From Pseudomonas lurida (lineage in GTDB: Bacteria > Pseudomonadota > Gammaproteobacteria > Pseudomonadales > Pseudomonadaceae): a DNA stretch of 64,000 bases. The position numbers and the translations under genes were made by a program. The notes beneath the pieces were generated by a model. That model saw nothing but the letters and a program-made list of their open reading frames with translations, had not been told where the DNA came from and ran no database searches. Below, in pieces: positions 39,408 through 47,962 of this stretch (positions within the stretch are counted from its first letter, which is position 1; each line of letters begins with the position of its first letter). Where the stretch lies: positions 1 to 64,000 of the forward strand of contig NZ_JAAMRE010000031.1 of assembly GCF_013522705.1 (NCBI RefSeq), written 5' to 3'.

Positions 39408-39688
39408 GGTTACTGCGTTGCTAAGCCCTCCAAAACGCATTATCTTGTAGCTCGGCGGCATCGAAGACCCTACATGTAGCGTTTTCGACCTAAACGCCCA
39501 ACCACACAAGTGGCTCGAAACTCAAGCGCTTTATTTGTTAGTGCAGCGTGGAACCAACCGATTTTCAGTAGACCAAACCGCTCACGCGGATGGCACCTGT
39601 TTCTCCATCCCGATATGGAAAACGGTACGGGTGTTGCAGGAAGAGCCTGGCACTCGCAATCAAATATAGAACGTGGAGACATCCCCCC

Positions 39689-42583
39689 ATGCAAACCGAC
39701 ACAACTCGCGAGAACCCGCAGGGCTCCGTGCCGCAGGCCGCCGATTCGACTATGGATCTGTCCGCCACCGCACCTGGCCAGCTGCGCGTGATCAAGCGTA
39801 ACGGCACTGTCGTTCCTTACACCGATGACAAAATCACCGTCGCCATCACCAAAGCGTTTCTTGCAGTTGAAGGCGGCACCGCTGCCGCTTCGTCGCGCAT
39901 CCACGACACCGTTGCCCGCCTGACCGAACAAGTCACTGCGACCTTCAAGCGCCGCATGCCTTCGGGCGGCACCATCCACATCGAAGAAATCCAGGACCAG
40001 GTCGAACTGGCCCTGATGCGTGCCGGCGAGCAGAAAGTGGCTCGCGACTACGTGATCTACCGCGATTCGCGCGCCAAGGAACGTGCCGTGCGCACGCCCG
40101 CCGAAGAAGCGGCGGTACAAGCGCACCCGTCGATCCGCATCACCCTGGCCGACGGCAGCTTCGCGCCGCTGGACCTGGGCCGCCTGAACACCATCATCAC
40201 CGAGGCCTGCGAAGGCCTGGAAGAAGTCGACGGCGACCTGATCCAGCGCGAAACCCTGAAGAACCTGTACGACGGCGTGGCCCTGACCGACGTCAACACC
40301 GCCCTGGTGATGACCGCCCGTACCCTGGTTGAACGCGAACCGAACTACTCGTTCGTGACCGCGCGCCTGCTGATGGACACCCTGCGTGCCGAAGGCCTGG
40401 GCTTCCTGGGCGTGGCCGACAGCGCCACCCACCACGAAATGGCAGAGCTGTACGCCAAGGCCCTGCCTGCGTACATCGCCAAGGGTATCGAATTCGAATT
40501 GCTGAACCCGGTCCTGGCCACTTTCGACCTGGAAAAACTCGGCAAGGCGATCAACCACGAGCGTGACCAGCAGTTCACCTACCTGGGCCTGCAGACCCTG
40601 TACGACCGTTACTTCATCCACAAGGACGGTATCCGTTTCGAACTGCCGCAAGTGTTCTTCATGCGCGTGGCCATGGGCCTGGCGATCGAAGAGAAGCACA
40701 AAGAAGACCGTGCGATCGAGTTCTACAACCTGCTGTCGTCCTTCGACTACATGTCGTCGACCCCGACCCTGTTCAACGCCGGTACCCTGCGTCCACAGCT
40801 GTCGAGCTGCTACCTGACCACCGTGCCGGACGACCTGTCGGGCATCTACCACGCGATCCACGACAACGCCATGTTGTCCAAATTCGCCGGTGGCCTGGGC
40901 AACGACTGGACGCCGGTGCGCGCACTGGGTTCGTACATCAAGGGCACCAACGGCAAGTCCCAGGGCGTCGTACCGTTCCTGAAAGTGGTGAACGACACCG
41001 CCGTAGCGGTCAACCAGGGCGGCAAGCGCAAAGGCGCTGTGTGTGCCTACCTGGAAACCTGGCACATGGACATCGAAGAGTTCATCGAGCTGCGCAAGAA
41101 CACCGGTGATGACCGTCGTCGTACCCACGACATGAACACCGCCAACTGGATCCCGGATCTGTTCATGAAGCGCGTCTTCGATGACGGCAAGTGGACCCTG
41201 TTCTCGCCCTCCGAAGTACCGGACCTGCACGACCTGACCGGCAAGGCCTTCGAAGAGCGCTACGAGTACTACGAAGCCCTCACCGAGTACCCAGGCAAGG
41301 TCAAGCTGTTCAAGACCATCCAGGCCAAAGACCTGTGGCGCAAGATGCTGTCCATGCTGTTCGAAACCGGCCACCCATGGCTGACCTTCAAGGACCCGTG
41401 CAACCTGCGCAGCCCGCAGCAGCACGTGGGCGTGGTCCACAGCTCGAACCTGTGCACCGAGATCACCTTGAACACCAACAAGGACGAGATCGCCGTTTGC
41501 AACCTGGGCTCGATCAACCTGCCGAACCACATCGTCAACGGCAAGCTGGACACCGCCAAGCTGGAGCGCACCGTCAACACCGCCGTACGCATGCTCGATA
41601 ACGTGATCGACATCAACTACTACTCGGTGCCGCAGGCGCAGAACTCCAACTTCAAGCACCGCCCGGTGGGCCTCGGGATCATGGGCTTCCAGGACGCTTT
41701 GTACCTGCAGCACATTCCTTACGGTTCGGACGCTGCGGTCGAGTTCGCCGACAAGTCCATGGAAGCGGTCAGCTACTACGCGATCCAGGCTTCCTGCGAC
41801 CTGGCCGACGAGCGCGGCGCCTACGAGACGTTCCAGGGTTCGCTGTGGTCCAAGGGCATCCTGCCGCTGGATTCGCAACAGATCCTGATCGAAGCCCGTG
41901 GCCAGAAGTACATCGACGTTGACCTGAACGAAACCCTGGACTGGGCACCGGTACGTGCTCGTGTGCAGAAAGGTATTCGTAACTCCAACATCATGGCCAT
42001 CGCACCGACCGCCACCATCGCCAACATCACCGGCGTGTCGCAGTCGATCGAACCGACTTACCAGAACCTGTATGTGAAATCGAACCTGTCGGGCGAATTC
42101 ACCGTGATCAACCCGTACCTGGTGCGCGACCTCAAGGCCCGCGGCCTGTGGGACTCGGTCATGATCAACGACCTGAAGTACTACGACGGTTCCGTGCAGC
42201 AGATCGAGCGCATCCCGCAGGAACTCAAAGAGCTCTACGCGACTGCGTTCGAAGTGGACACCAAGTGGATCGTTGACGCCGCCAGCCGTCGTCAGAAGTG
42301 GATCGACCAGGCGCAATCCCTGAACCTGTACATCGCCGGCGCTTCGGGCAAGAAGCTGGACGTGACCTACCGCATGGCTTGGTACCGTGGCCTGAAAACC
42401 ACTTACTACCTCCGTGCCCTGGCCGCGACCAGCACCGAGAAGTCGACCATCAACACCGGTAAGCTGAACGCAGTGTCCAGCGGCAACCACGGTGATGATT
42501 CGGTACTCGCCGCCCCGGCCGGCCCGGCGCCAGTGCCAAAGGCCTGCGCGATCGACGAGCCGGATTGCGAAGCTTGCCAATAA
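39689..42583 (+). CDS. nrdA: Class Ia ribonucleoside-diphosphate reductase alpha subunit
   Basis: This 964-residue subunit holds the active site that makes deoxyribonucleotides. Two ATP-cone regions are visible, at about residues 32-125 (LRVIKRNGTVVPYTDDKI) and 150-240 (IRITLADGSFAPLDLGRL). The redox and thiyl cysteines lie in SSCYLTTVPDD, NLCTEITLNT and AVCNLGSINL, and the C-terminal shuttle pair is in DCEAC. Its length equals the P. aeruginosa protein to within a residue. The ATG at 39689 was chosen over an open-frame start 99 bases upstream because of GGAGA. The partner nrdB does not follow. Confidence 0.97.
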   Translation: MQTDTTRENPQGSVPQAADSTMDLSATAPGQLRVIKRNGTVVPYTDDKITVAITKAFLAVEGGTAAASSRIHDTVARLTEQVTATFKRRMPSGGTIHIEEIQDQVELALMRAGEQKVARDYVIYRDSRAKERAVRTPAEEAAVQAHPSIRITLADGSFAPLDLGRLNTIITEACEGLEEVDGDLIQRETLKNLYDGVALTDVNTALVMTARTLVEREPNYSFVTARLLMDTLRAEGLGFLGVADSATHHEMAELYAKALPAYIAKGIEFELLNPVLATFDLEKLGKAINHERDQQFTYLGLQTLYDRYFIHKDGIRFELPQVFFMRVAMGLAIEEKHKEDRAIEFYNLLSSFDYMSSTPTLFNAGTLRPQLSSCYLTTVPDDLSGIYHAIHDNAMLSKFAGGLGNDWTPVRALGSYIKGTNGKSQGVVPFLKVVNDTAVAVNQGGKRKGAVCAYLETWHMDIEEFIELRKNTGDDRRRTHDMNTANWIPDLFMKRVFDDGKWTLFSPSEVPDLHDLTGKAFEERYEYYEALTEYPGKVKLFKTIQAKDLWRKMLSMLFETGHPWLTFKDPCNLRSPQQHVGVVHSSNLCTEITLNTNKDEIAVCNLGSINLPNHIVNGKLDTAKLERTVNTAVRMLDNVIDINYYSVPQAQNSNFKHRPVGLGIMGFQDALYLQHIPYGSDAAVEFADKSMEAVSYYAIQASCDLADERGAYETFQGSLWSKGILPLDSQQILIEARGQKYIDVDLNETLDWAPVRARVQKGIRNSNIMAIAPTATIANITGVSQSIEPTYQNLYVKSNLSGEFTVINPYLVRDLKARGLWDSVMINDLKYYDGSVQQIERIPQELKELYATAFEVDTKWIVDAASRRQKWIDQAQSLNLYIAGASGKKLDVTYRMAWYRGLKTTYYLRALAATSTEKSTINTGKLNAVSSGNHGDDSVLAAPAGPAPVPKACAIDEPDCEACQ

Positions 42584-42604
42584 GCTGAGCCCGCTGGGTT
42601 AACC

Positions 42605-42644
42605 AGCCCCCGTTATGCTTATCGCATACCGGGGGCTTTGTTTT
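42605..42644 (+). terminator. Terminator of nrdA
   Basis: AGCCCCCG and CGGGGGCT pair around an inner TATGC/GCATA stem, followed by TTTGTTTT. It closes nrdA as a single-gene transcript. Confidence 0.88.
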
Positions 42645-42665
42645 GCCGGATGAACAGCGCCGCGA

Positions 42666-43712
42666 CTAGAACAAGACGGTTGCAATACCCGATCGAGGCA
42701 TGCCGCCGCGTTTGCCCCACAACTCAATACGGCCCTCAATCACGGCCATCGAATGACCGTCGTATTCCACCGTCCCCACCTTGCTGCTTCTCAAGTCAGC
42801 ATCGGTTGCCGGCCGGTAACGTCCCCTCAAACCCAAACGATCCAGCCCTTCACGCGAGTGTTCACCATCGTTGAGGCTGTTCATGGCCGCCTGAAAACTG
42901 CGTCCGGCGCTACCATCGTTGTTTTCCATCTGCGCCCGCTTGGCGCTCGCGGCATACATGAAGTTGGCATCGGTCATCATTGCCGGGTCATCGCCCTTGA
43001 AACGCGCATGAGTGGCCGCCTGCCTCACTTCATCCTTGGACAAAGACAGCTGGAAGCCGTCACGCATGGTCACTTCATAGCCGTTGCCAACCTCCTTGAC
43101 CTCTTTGAAAACGTCCGTAGGTTCTTGGCCGTACTGCATCATTGCAGCCTTTATTGCCGATACCGTCACGCAATTGCCGTCAGGCCCCTGGCTGAACCCA
43201 CTCCAGATATTGTTCGGCTTCTGCCCGGGGCTGCTCGTGTCGGGCTTGTAGTTATAGTGCCTTGAGCCTTCGGTAATCGGCTTGTGGCTCATCGACTCGC
43301 TGGGACCGAACCCGCCGCGGCCAGGAAAATGACCGCCGCCACCGCCACCGCCGCCACCAGGCGATGGGGGCGCGGGAGAAGGAGAAGGCGCATCCGGAAA
43401 CAAATCCGGAAACAGCATCTTCAACAGCTCAAGCCATCGCCGGGACCATTCGTCCTTGAGTTGCTCGAGGATCTTCTTGAACGCCTCGTCCCCCAGCGCT
43501 TTGCGCTTCTCATTGAGCTTGTCGCGTAGCTCCCGGACGGTCTGGCTCTTGCCGGTACTTTGGGCGTCGTCCAGTTCCTTGAGCAGTGCTGCGACGGCGT
43601 TCTTAGTTGCGCCCGCGTCCTCGCTGATATCGTCTGTCGCGCCCTTGCCGCTCAAATAAAGCGGTGCCGCTGCAGCGGCCCCGGCAAAACCCACCTGCCA
43701 CTGATTTCCCAT
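42666..43712 (-). CDS. Predicted papain/calpain-like cysteine protease, effector-like
   Basis: This 348-residue protein has no signal peptide. Residues 1-20 are Ala-rich, 35-105 look helical with coiled-coil character, 107-137 form a Pro/Ser then Gly-rich linker (nine Gly in a row), and 165-348 form a C-terminal domain. In it SQGPDGNCVTVSAIKAAM (Q175, C181) resembles the QGxxGDCW oxyanion and nucleophile motif of calpains, and GHSMAVIEGRIELWGKRG (H320) fits the catalytic histidine strand. The layout recalls secreted effectors or toxins. The ATG at 43712 follows GGGGAC; a GTG lies 12 bases upstream. It sits alone between nrdA and flgE. Protease activity is inferred from motifs only. Confidence 0.7.
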   Translation of the reverse strand: MGNQWQVGFAGAAAAAPLYLSGKGATDDISEDAGATKNAVAALLKELDDAQSTGKSQTVRELRDKLNEKRKALGDEAFKKILEQLKDEWSRRWLELLKMLFPDLFPDAPSPSPAPPSPGGGGGGGGGHFPGRGGFGPSESMSHKPITEGSRHYNYKPDTSSPGQKPNNIWSGFSQGPDGNCVTVSAIKAAMMQYGQEPTDVFKEVKEVGNGYEVTMRDGFQLSLSKDEVRQAATHARFKGDDPAMMTDANFMYAASAKRAQMENNDGSAGRSFQAAMNSLNDGEHSREGLDRLGLRGRYRPATDADLRSSKVGTVEYDGHSMAVIEGRIELWGKRGGMPRSGIATVLF

Positions 43713-43802
43713 CGCTGTCCCCACCCCAGATCACAAGCTCAACGGCTTGCCGCCTCCTGGGTGGCATTGAGGGCGTAGGGCGTTCCATACGATATTCGTC
43801 AG

Positions 43803-43831
43803 AAAAAAAAACCCCTCGATCGAGGGGTTTT
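43803..43831 (-). terminator. Terminator of the flgBCDE operon
   Basis: ACCCCTCGATCGAGGGGT is a perfect palindromic stem; on the minus strand it is followed by eight T. It lies 26 bases after the flgE stop. Confidence 0.92.
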
Positions 43832-43856
43832 CAGTCAAGCGCGTGACGCCATGGCA

Positions 43857-45167
43857 TCAGGTCATCTGAATGATGGTCTGCATGATGGTGCTTTGGGTGG
43901 AGATGGTCTTGGCGTTCGCCTGGTAGTTGCTCTGGGCCTTGATCAGGTCCACCAGCTCGTTGGTCAGGTTGACGTTGGAGTTCTCCAGGGAGTTGGCCAC
44001 GATCGAGCCCAAGGTCCCGGACTGCGGGGTGTCGTAACCTGGCTGGCCCGAGGCGAAGGTTTCACGCCAGGAAGTGCCGCCCGCCGGCTGCAGGCCTTGT
44101 TCGTTGTTGAAGCTGGCCAGAGAAATCTGGCCGATGGCCTTGCTCTGCTGGTTGCTGAACGTTGCGAACAGTACACCGTTGCCGTCGATTTTGAGGCCGG
44201 TGATCTGGCCGGTGGCATAACCGTCGGTCACCGGTGGGTTACGGTAGGTGGCCGAGTTGTACTGGGTGATGTTAGCCATGTTGATGGCGATACCGGTCGG
44301 GTTGGCATCCGCGCCGTTTGCCTTCCATACGCCGTTGGTCACGGTACCCGGTACCCACCCAGTAACGTTCAGGGTCGTGCTGGAAACGGTACCGGTCAGA
44401 ATACCGGTGAGTTTGCCGGCACCGTCAAAGCTCAGGGTCGACGGTACAGGCGGCGTCGAAGGCGTGCCGGTCGGCGCCGAACCGTCCGGGTTGCGGCCAT
44501 CGATCAAGGTATAGGCGTTCCACTTGTTGCCGTCGGTTTTCACCAGGTACTGCACCATCGGGTGCGCGTTGCCTTGGGAGTCGTACAACGTGGTGCTGTA
44601 CTGGGTGGTGAACGTACTGGTATCGGACGGGTTGAACGGCTTGAGCGTCTGGTCGATCACCGGCTCAGAGGAGTTCAGGTTACTGGTGGAGTCCACTTTG
44701 GTGGACGCCTTCGGCGGCAGGTTGGACAGGTTCAATTGCAGGTCGGTCAGGCCGCCTTTGATGATCTTGCCGTCGTCATCCGCAGCGTAACCCTGCAGAC
44801 GCGAGGTGCCGGTGTTGTTGGTGATGTAGCCGTCCTTGTCGGCACGGAACGCACCGGAACGGGTGTACTCCAGCGAACCGTCGCTGCCCTTCTGCACGAA
44901 GAAGCCGCCGCCCTGGATCGCCATGTCCAGGATACCGCCGCTGCCGTTGACGTCGCCCTGGGTGAATTGCTGCGACACCGCCGCCAGGTTCACGCCGTTA
45001 CCGATGCTGTTCTGGCCGGTGCCCAGTTTGGACGCGGCGTAGATGTCGGCGAATTCCGCACGGGACGACTTGAAGCCGGTGGTCGCAACGTTGGCGATGT
45101 TGTTGCCGGTCACGTCCAGCTGTTTGTTGGCCGCATAGAGGCCGCTAAGGCCGATGTTAAAAGACAT
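43857..45167 (-). CDS. flgE: Flagellar hook protein FlgE
   Basis: This 436-residue protein builds the flagellar hook. It opens with the rod/hook/filament motif MSFNIGLSGLYAANKQLDVT-GNNIANVATTGFK, has a variable Thr/Ser-rich centre, and ends with the paired C-terminal helix containing SNVNLTNELVDLIKAQSNYQ. It is exported by the flagellar type III apparatus without a cleaved signal. It follows flgD after 31 bases. Confidence 0.96.
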   Translation of the reverse strand: MSFNIGLSGLYAANKQLDVTGNNIANVATTGFKSSRAEFADIYAASKLGTGQNSIGNGVNLAAVSQQFTQGDVNGSGGILDMAIQGGGFFVQKGSDGSLEYTRSGAFRADKDGYITNNTGTSRLQGYAADDDGKIIKGGLTDLQLNLSNLPPKASTKVDSTSNLNSSEPVIDQTLKPFNPSDTSTFTTQYSTTLYDSQGNAHPMVQYLVKTDGNKWNAYTLIDGRNPDGSAPTGTPSTPPVPSTLSFDGAGKLTGILTGTVSSTTLNVTGWVPGTVTNGVWKANGADANPTGIAINMANITQYNSATYRNPPVTDGYATGQITGLKIDGNGVLFATFSNQQSKAIGQISLASFNNEQGLQPAGGTSWRETFASGQPGYDTPQSGTLGSIVANSLENSNVNLTNELVDLIKAQSNYQANAKTISTQSTIMQTIIQMT

Positions 45168-45198
45168 GTTTCTCTCCCTCTGCCGTATTTAGCCGGCT

Positions 45199-45924
45199 CT
45201 ATGTACCGATAGTCTGAATTTGCGACAGCTTGACGCTGCCCATGCCGCCCGCCAGGTTCAGCAGCATTTCGCCGCCGGTCTTGCTCAATGTCACGCTGGT
45301 GACGGTTGCCGGCAGCGAGGTGGCCAGGGCCACCGATTCGCCCTTGTCGTTCTTGGTGGTGGCCGCGAAGGTATAAGTACCCGCCGCCGCCACTTCACCC
45401 TTGTCGTTCTTGCCGTCCCAGATAAAGTCGGACGTGCCGGCGCTTTGGGCGCCCATGTCGATAGTGCGGACCACATTGCCGTCCTTGTCGGTGATCTTGA
45501 CGGACACATTGCCCGTCGCCGCCGTCACTGCCACCGAACCGGTCATGCTCTTGCTGGTATCGACCAGCGCCTTGTCGGTCTGGGTGATGATCGAGCGCCC
45601 CACCAGCGACGAAGCCTGCAGCGCCTGGGAGGAGCTGAAGTTGCTGGAAATCGAGTTCACCGAGTCGTTCAGGGTGTTGATGCCTTCCAGGCTGCTGAAC
45701 TGCGCCAGTTGGGCGACGAACGCGCCGTTGTCCTGGGGCGACAGCGGGTTCTGGTTTTTCAGCTGGGTGACCAGCAACTGCAGAAACGCGTCCTTGCCCA
45801 GCGACTGATTGCCGGTCGCGGCCTTGGAGGCGTTCGCCAGATTAGTGTTGTCCGACGCCGTCTTGACCTTCGAATTGAAAAGGTCCTGAACCGCCGTATT
45901 GTTAGACGTATCGACAATGGCCAT
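45199..45924 (-). CDS. flgD: Flagellar hook assembly (cap) protein FlgD
   Basis: This 241-residue scaffold caps the growing hook. The N-terminal FlgD motif LGKDAFLQLLVTQLKNQNPL is at about residues 43-62, followed by a Tudor-like and a fibronectin-like domain (TVRTIDMGAQSAGTSDFIWD region). It lies between flgC and flgE in the standard order. Confidence 0.95.
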   Translation of the reverse strand: MAIVDTSNNTAVQDLFNSKVKTASDNTNLANASKAATGNQSLGKDAFLQLLVTQLKNQNPLSPQDNGAFVAQLAQFSSLEGINTLNDSVNSISSNFSSSQALQASSLVGRSIITQTDKALVDTSKSMTGSVAVTAATGNVSVKITDKDGNVVRTIDMGAQSAGTSDFIWDGKNDKGEVAAAGTYTFAATTKNDKGESVALATSLPATVTSVTLSKTGGEMLLNLAGGMGSVKLSQIQTIGT

Positions 45925-45939
45925 GGTTGGCGCCCCTTA

Positions 45940-46383
45940 TCACTGACCCAGGGTCAGGACCTTCTGCATCATGGTTTTGGCGGTGTTCATCATTTCCGCG
46001 TTGGTCTGGAACGAGCGGCTGGCCGAAATCATGTCCGCCATTTCCTCGACCACATTGACGTTCGGGTAGTACACGTAGCCTTTTTCGTTGGCCGCCGGAT
46101 GGTTCGGCTCGTAACGGGCTTCGAGGTTGCTCTGGTCTTCGACCACACCGAGCACCTGCACGCCCTGGCCTGCGGCATCCTGGTTCTGGAACAGCGAATC
46201 GCTGCCGCCGCTCTGGCCGCCCTGGAACATGGTGGCGAACACCGGGTGACGGGCGCGGTAGGTTTGGTCAATGCTCGAAGACACAGTCTCGGCGTTGGCG
46301 ATGTTACTGGCGACGGTGTTCAAGCGCGTGGTCTGCGCGCTCATGCCACTGCCGGCAATATTGAAAACACTGGACAGGGACAT
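45940..46383 (-). CDS. flgC: Flagellar basal-body rod protein FlgC
   Basis: This 147-residue proximal rod subunit starts MSLSSVFNIAGSGMSAQTTR with the NTVASNIANAETV motif and ends with the coiled helix SFQTNAEMMNTAKTMMQKVL. It follows flgB by 3 bases and precedes flgD by 15. Confidence 0.96.
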   Translation of the reverse strand: MSLSSVFNIAGSGMSAQTTRLNTVASNIANAETVSSSIDQTYRARHPVFATMFQGGQSGGSDSLFQNQDAAGQGVQVLGVVEDQSNLEARYEPNHPAANEKGYVYYPNVNVVEEMADMISASRSFQTNAEMMNTAKTMMQKVLTLGQ

Positions 46384-46386
46384 GGC

Positions 46387-46794
46387 TTACTCTCCACGCA
46401 GGGCTGACATCAGCCCTTTGAATTTACTGTTGAGCAGGGTAAAGCTGGCCTGAAAGTTCACCGAGTTCTCGGCATAGGCCGATTGCTCCAACTGCGCATC
46501 GACGGTGTTCTGGTCGATGGACGGCTGCATCGGCGTGCGATACAGCAGCGACTCGTCGCCACTGCTCAGGCCTTGCGCTTCGATATGACGGTTGTTGGTC
46601 ATGTTCAAGGCGAAGGTGCCGTTCTTGGTCTTGTCCTGCTGCGCGGCGAGCACGGCAGAAAAGTCCAGGTCCCGAGCCTTGTAGTTCGGGGTATCGGCGT
46701 TGGCAATGTTGTTGGCCAGGACTTCGGCACGCTGGGCGCGGAAGCCCAGGGCTTGTTCGTGGATACCGAGCGCTTTATCGAAGCTGATGCTCAT
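46387..46794 (-). CDS. flgB: Flagellar basal-body rod protein FlgB
   Basis: This 135-residue proximal rod subunit starts MSISFDKALGIHEQALGFRA and has the AEVLANNIANADTPNYKARD rod motif. It is the first gene of the operon flgB-flgC-flgD-flgE. A sigma-54 promoter lies 46 bases upstream, which fits a FleQ-controlled class of flagellar genes. Confidence 0.96.
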   Translation of the reverse strand: MSISFDKALGIHEQALGFRAQRAEVLANNIANADTPNYKARDLDFSAVLAAQQDKTKNGTFALNMTNNRHIEAQGLSSGDESLLYRTPMQPSIDQNTVDAQLEQSAYAENSVNFQASFTLLNSKFKGLMSALRGE

Positions 46795-46839
46795 GGCGGA
46801 AACCTTTAGGCTGACCTGCTGTTTGTTAACAGAGGTATA

Positions 46840-46854
46840 GCAAGGTGCATGCCA
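46840..46854 (-). promoter_or_regulatory. Sigma-54 promoter of flgBCDE
   Basis: On the minus strand the sequence reads TGGCATGCACCTTGC, matching TGGCACG-N4-TTGC at 10 of 11 fixed positions, including both GG and GC. The expected start is near 46828, giving a leader of about 34 bases. Confidence 0.85.
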
Positions 46855-46979
46855 ATCTTTTCAACGCCCGTATATCAAGGACTTAAGCCGATATTGCCGG
46901 CGGCAATGCCAGAAAAGCGGCAAGCGGCTTCCGCCTGGCGCCAGTAAAGCGGCAATGGGGGATTGCCGCGAAACTAAAA

Positions 46980-47070
46980 GTGGGAGAAGGCTTGCCTCCG
47001 ACAGCGGCGTATCAAGTCATGGATAGGTGACTGATCCAAACGCTATCGGGGGTAAGCCCCCTCCCACATT
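46980..47070. repeat. REP doublet (REPIN-like)
   Basis: Two inverted REP copies, GTGGGAGAAGGCTTGCCTCC and GGGGGTAAGCCCCCTCCCAC, flank a 50-base spacer between flgB and cheR. The pair can fold into a long hairpin. Confidence 0.85.
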
Positions 47071-47090
47071 TTTGACTGCACAGGCCTTGT

Positions 47091-47918
47091 TTACTTGGCC
47101 TGGTAAATGATGCCAGGGCTGCACTGCACCATCTGGTAATGGTCCGGCAGGCCGTTCAGTGCTTCGGAGGCCCCGAGGAACAGGTAGCCGCCCCGCTTGA
47201 GCGTGCCATGGATGCGCAAGAGGATGTCTTTCTTCACTTCCGCCGAGAAATAGATCAGCACGTTACGGCAGAACACCATGTCGAACTTGCCCAGACTGGC
47301 GTAACTGTCGAGCAGGTTGAACGAACGGAACTCCACGCGGCTCTTGATCGGCGCCTTGACCGCCCAACGCCCCGCCCCTTTGGAGTCGAAGTAACGTTGC
47401 AGACGCTCCTGGGACAAACCACGGCCCAGGGCCAGGCTGTCGTACTCGCCGGTTTTGCAATTGGTCAGCATGGTCCCGGACAGGTCGGTGGCGACGATCT
47501 GTGCCCCGGCCTTCAACTGGCCCATGTTGGTCCGCTCGAACTCGTCGATGGCCATGGAAATCGAGTACGGCTCCTGCCCCGACGAACAGGCCGCCGACCA
47601 GATGCGCAAGCGCTGGCCGGGGCTGGCCTTGATGGCCTCCGGCAGCACCTTGCTCTTGAGCACTTCAAAGGGGTAAGTGTCTCGAAACCACAGGGTTTCG
47701 TTGGTGGTCATGGCATCGACCACCATCTCCTTGAGCCCACCGCGCGGCTGACTCTGGATCCGCTGAACCAACTCGCCCAGGGACTTGATGCCCTGCTGCT
47801 CCATGAGTTTGTTGAGACGGCTGGATACCAGGTACTGCTTGTTCTCACCGAGCAATATGCCACAGGCTTTTTCCAGGAAGACCCGGAACTGTTCAAAATC
47901 CAAATTACCCGTAGACAC
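47091..47918 (-). CDS. cheR: Chemotaxis protein methyltransferase CheR
   Basis: This 275-residue enzyme methylates glutamates of chemoreceptors with SAM. The N-terminal helical domain is followed by the SAM motif RIWSAACSSGQEPYSISMAI and FDMVFCRNVLIYFS. It lies 44 bases after cheV, as PA3348-PA3349 in P. aeruginosa. It lacks a C-terminal receptor-tethering pentapeptide-binding insert that I could identify. Confidence 0.94.
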   Translation of the reverse strand: MSTGNLDFEQFRVFLEKACGILLGENKQYLVSSRLNKLMEQQGIKSLGELVQRIQSQPRGGLKEMVVDAMTTNETLWFRDTYPFEVLKSKVLPEAIKASPGQRLRIWSAACSSGQEPYSISMAIDEFERTNMGQLKAGAQIVATDLSGTMLTNCKTGEYDSLALGRGLSQERLQRYFDSKGAGRWAVKAPIKSRVEFRSFNLLDSYASLGKFDMVFCRNVLIYFSAEVKKDILLRIHGTLKRGGYLFLGASEALNGLPDHYQMVQCSPGIIYQAK

Positions 47919-47962
47919 TGATACTACCGCCTCTTAAATCGTATGACCGCCAAGGAAATACC

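Larger units (their letters stand above)
39094..39688 (+). promoter_or_regulatory. nrdA upstream region
   Basis: These 595 bases hold no credible gene. They contain a terminator-like hairpin (39271-39308), a perfect DnaA box TTATCCACA (39399-39407) beside a related TTTACCCACA, and a CTACATGTAG palindrome at 39470-39479. A GGAGA ribosome-binding site lies 9 bases before the nrdA ATG. In E. coli, nrdAB transcription is controlled by DnaA, and the DnaA box here suggests the same. Confidence 0.55.

Noticed and set aside
39470-39479. CTACATGTAG as an NrdR box
   Set aside because: It is palindromic but does not match the ACACTATATATTGTGT-like NrdR consensus, and no second box was seen at the usual spacing.
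39470-42580. 1036-codon open frame opposite nrdA
   Set aside because: It is a reading-frame shadow of nrdA with no family features.
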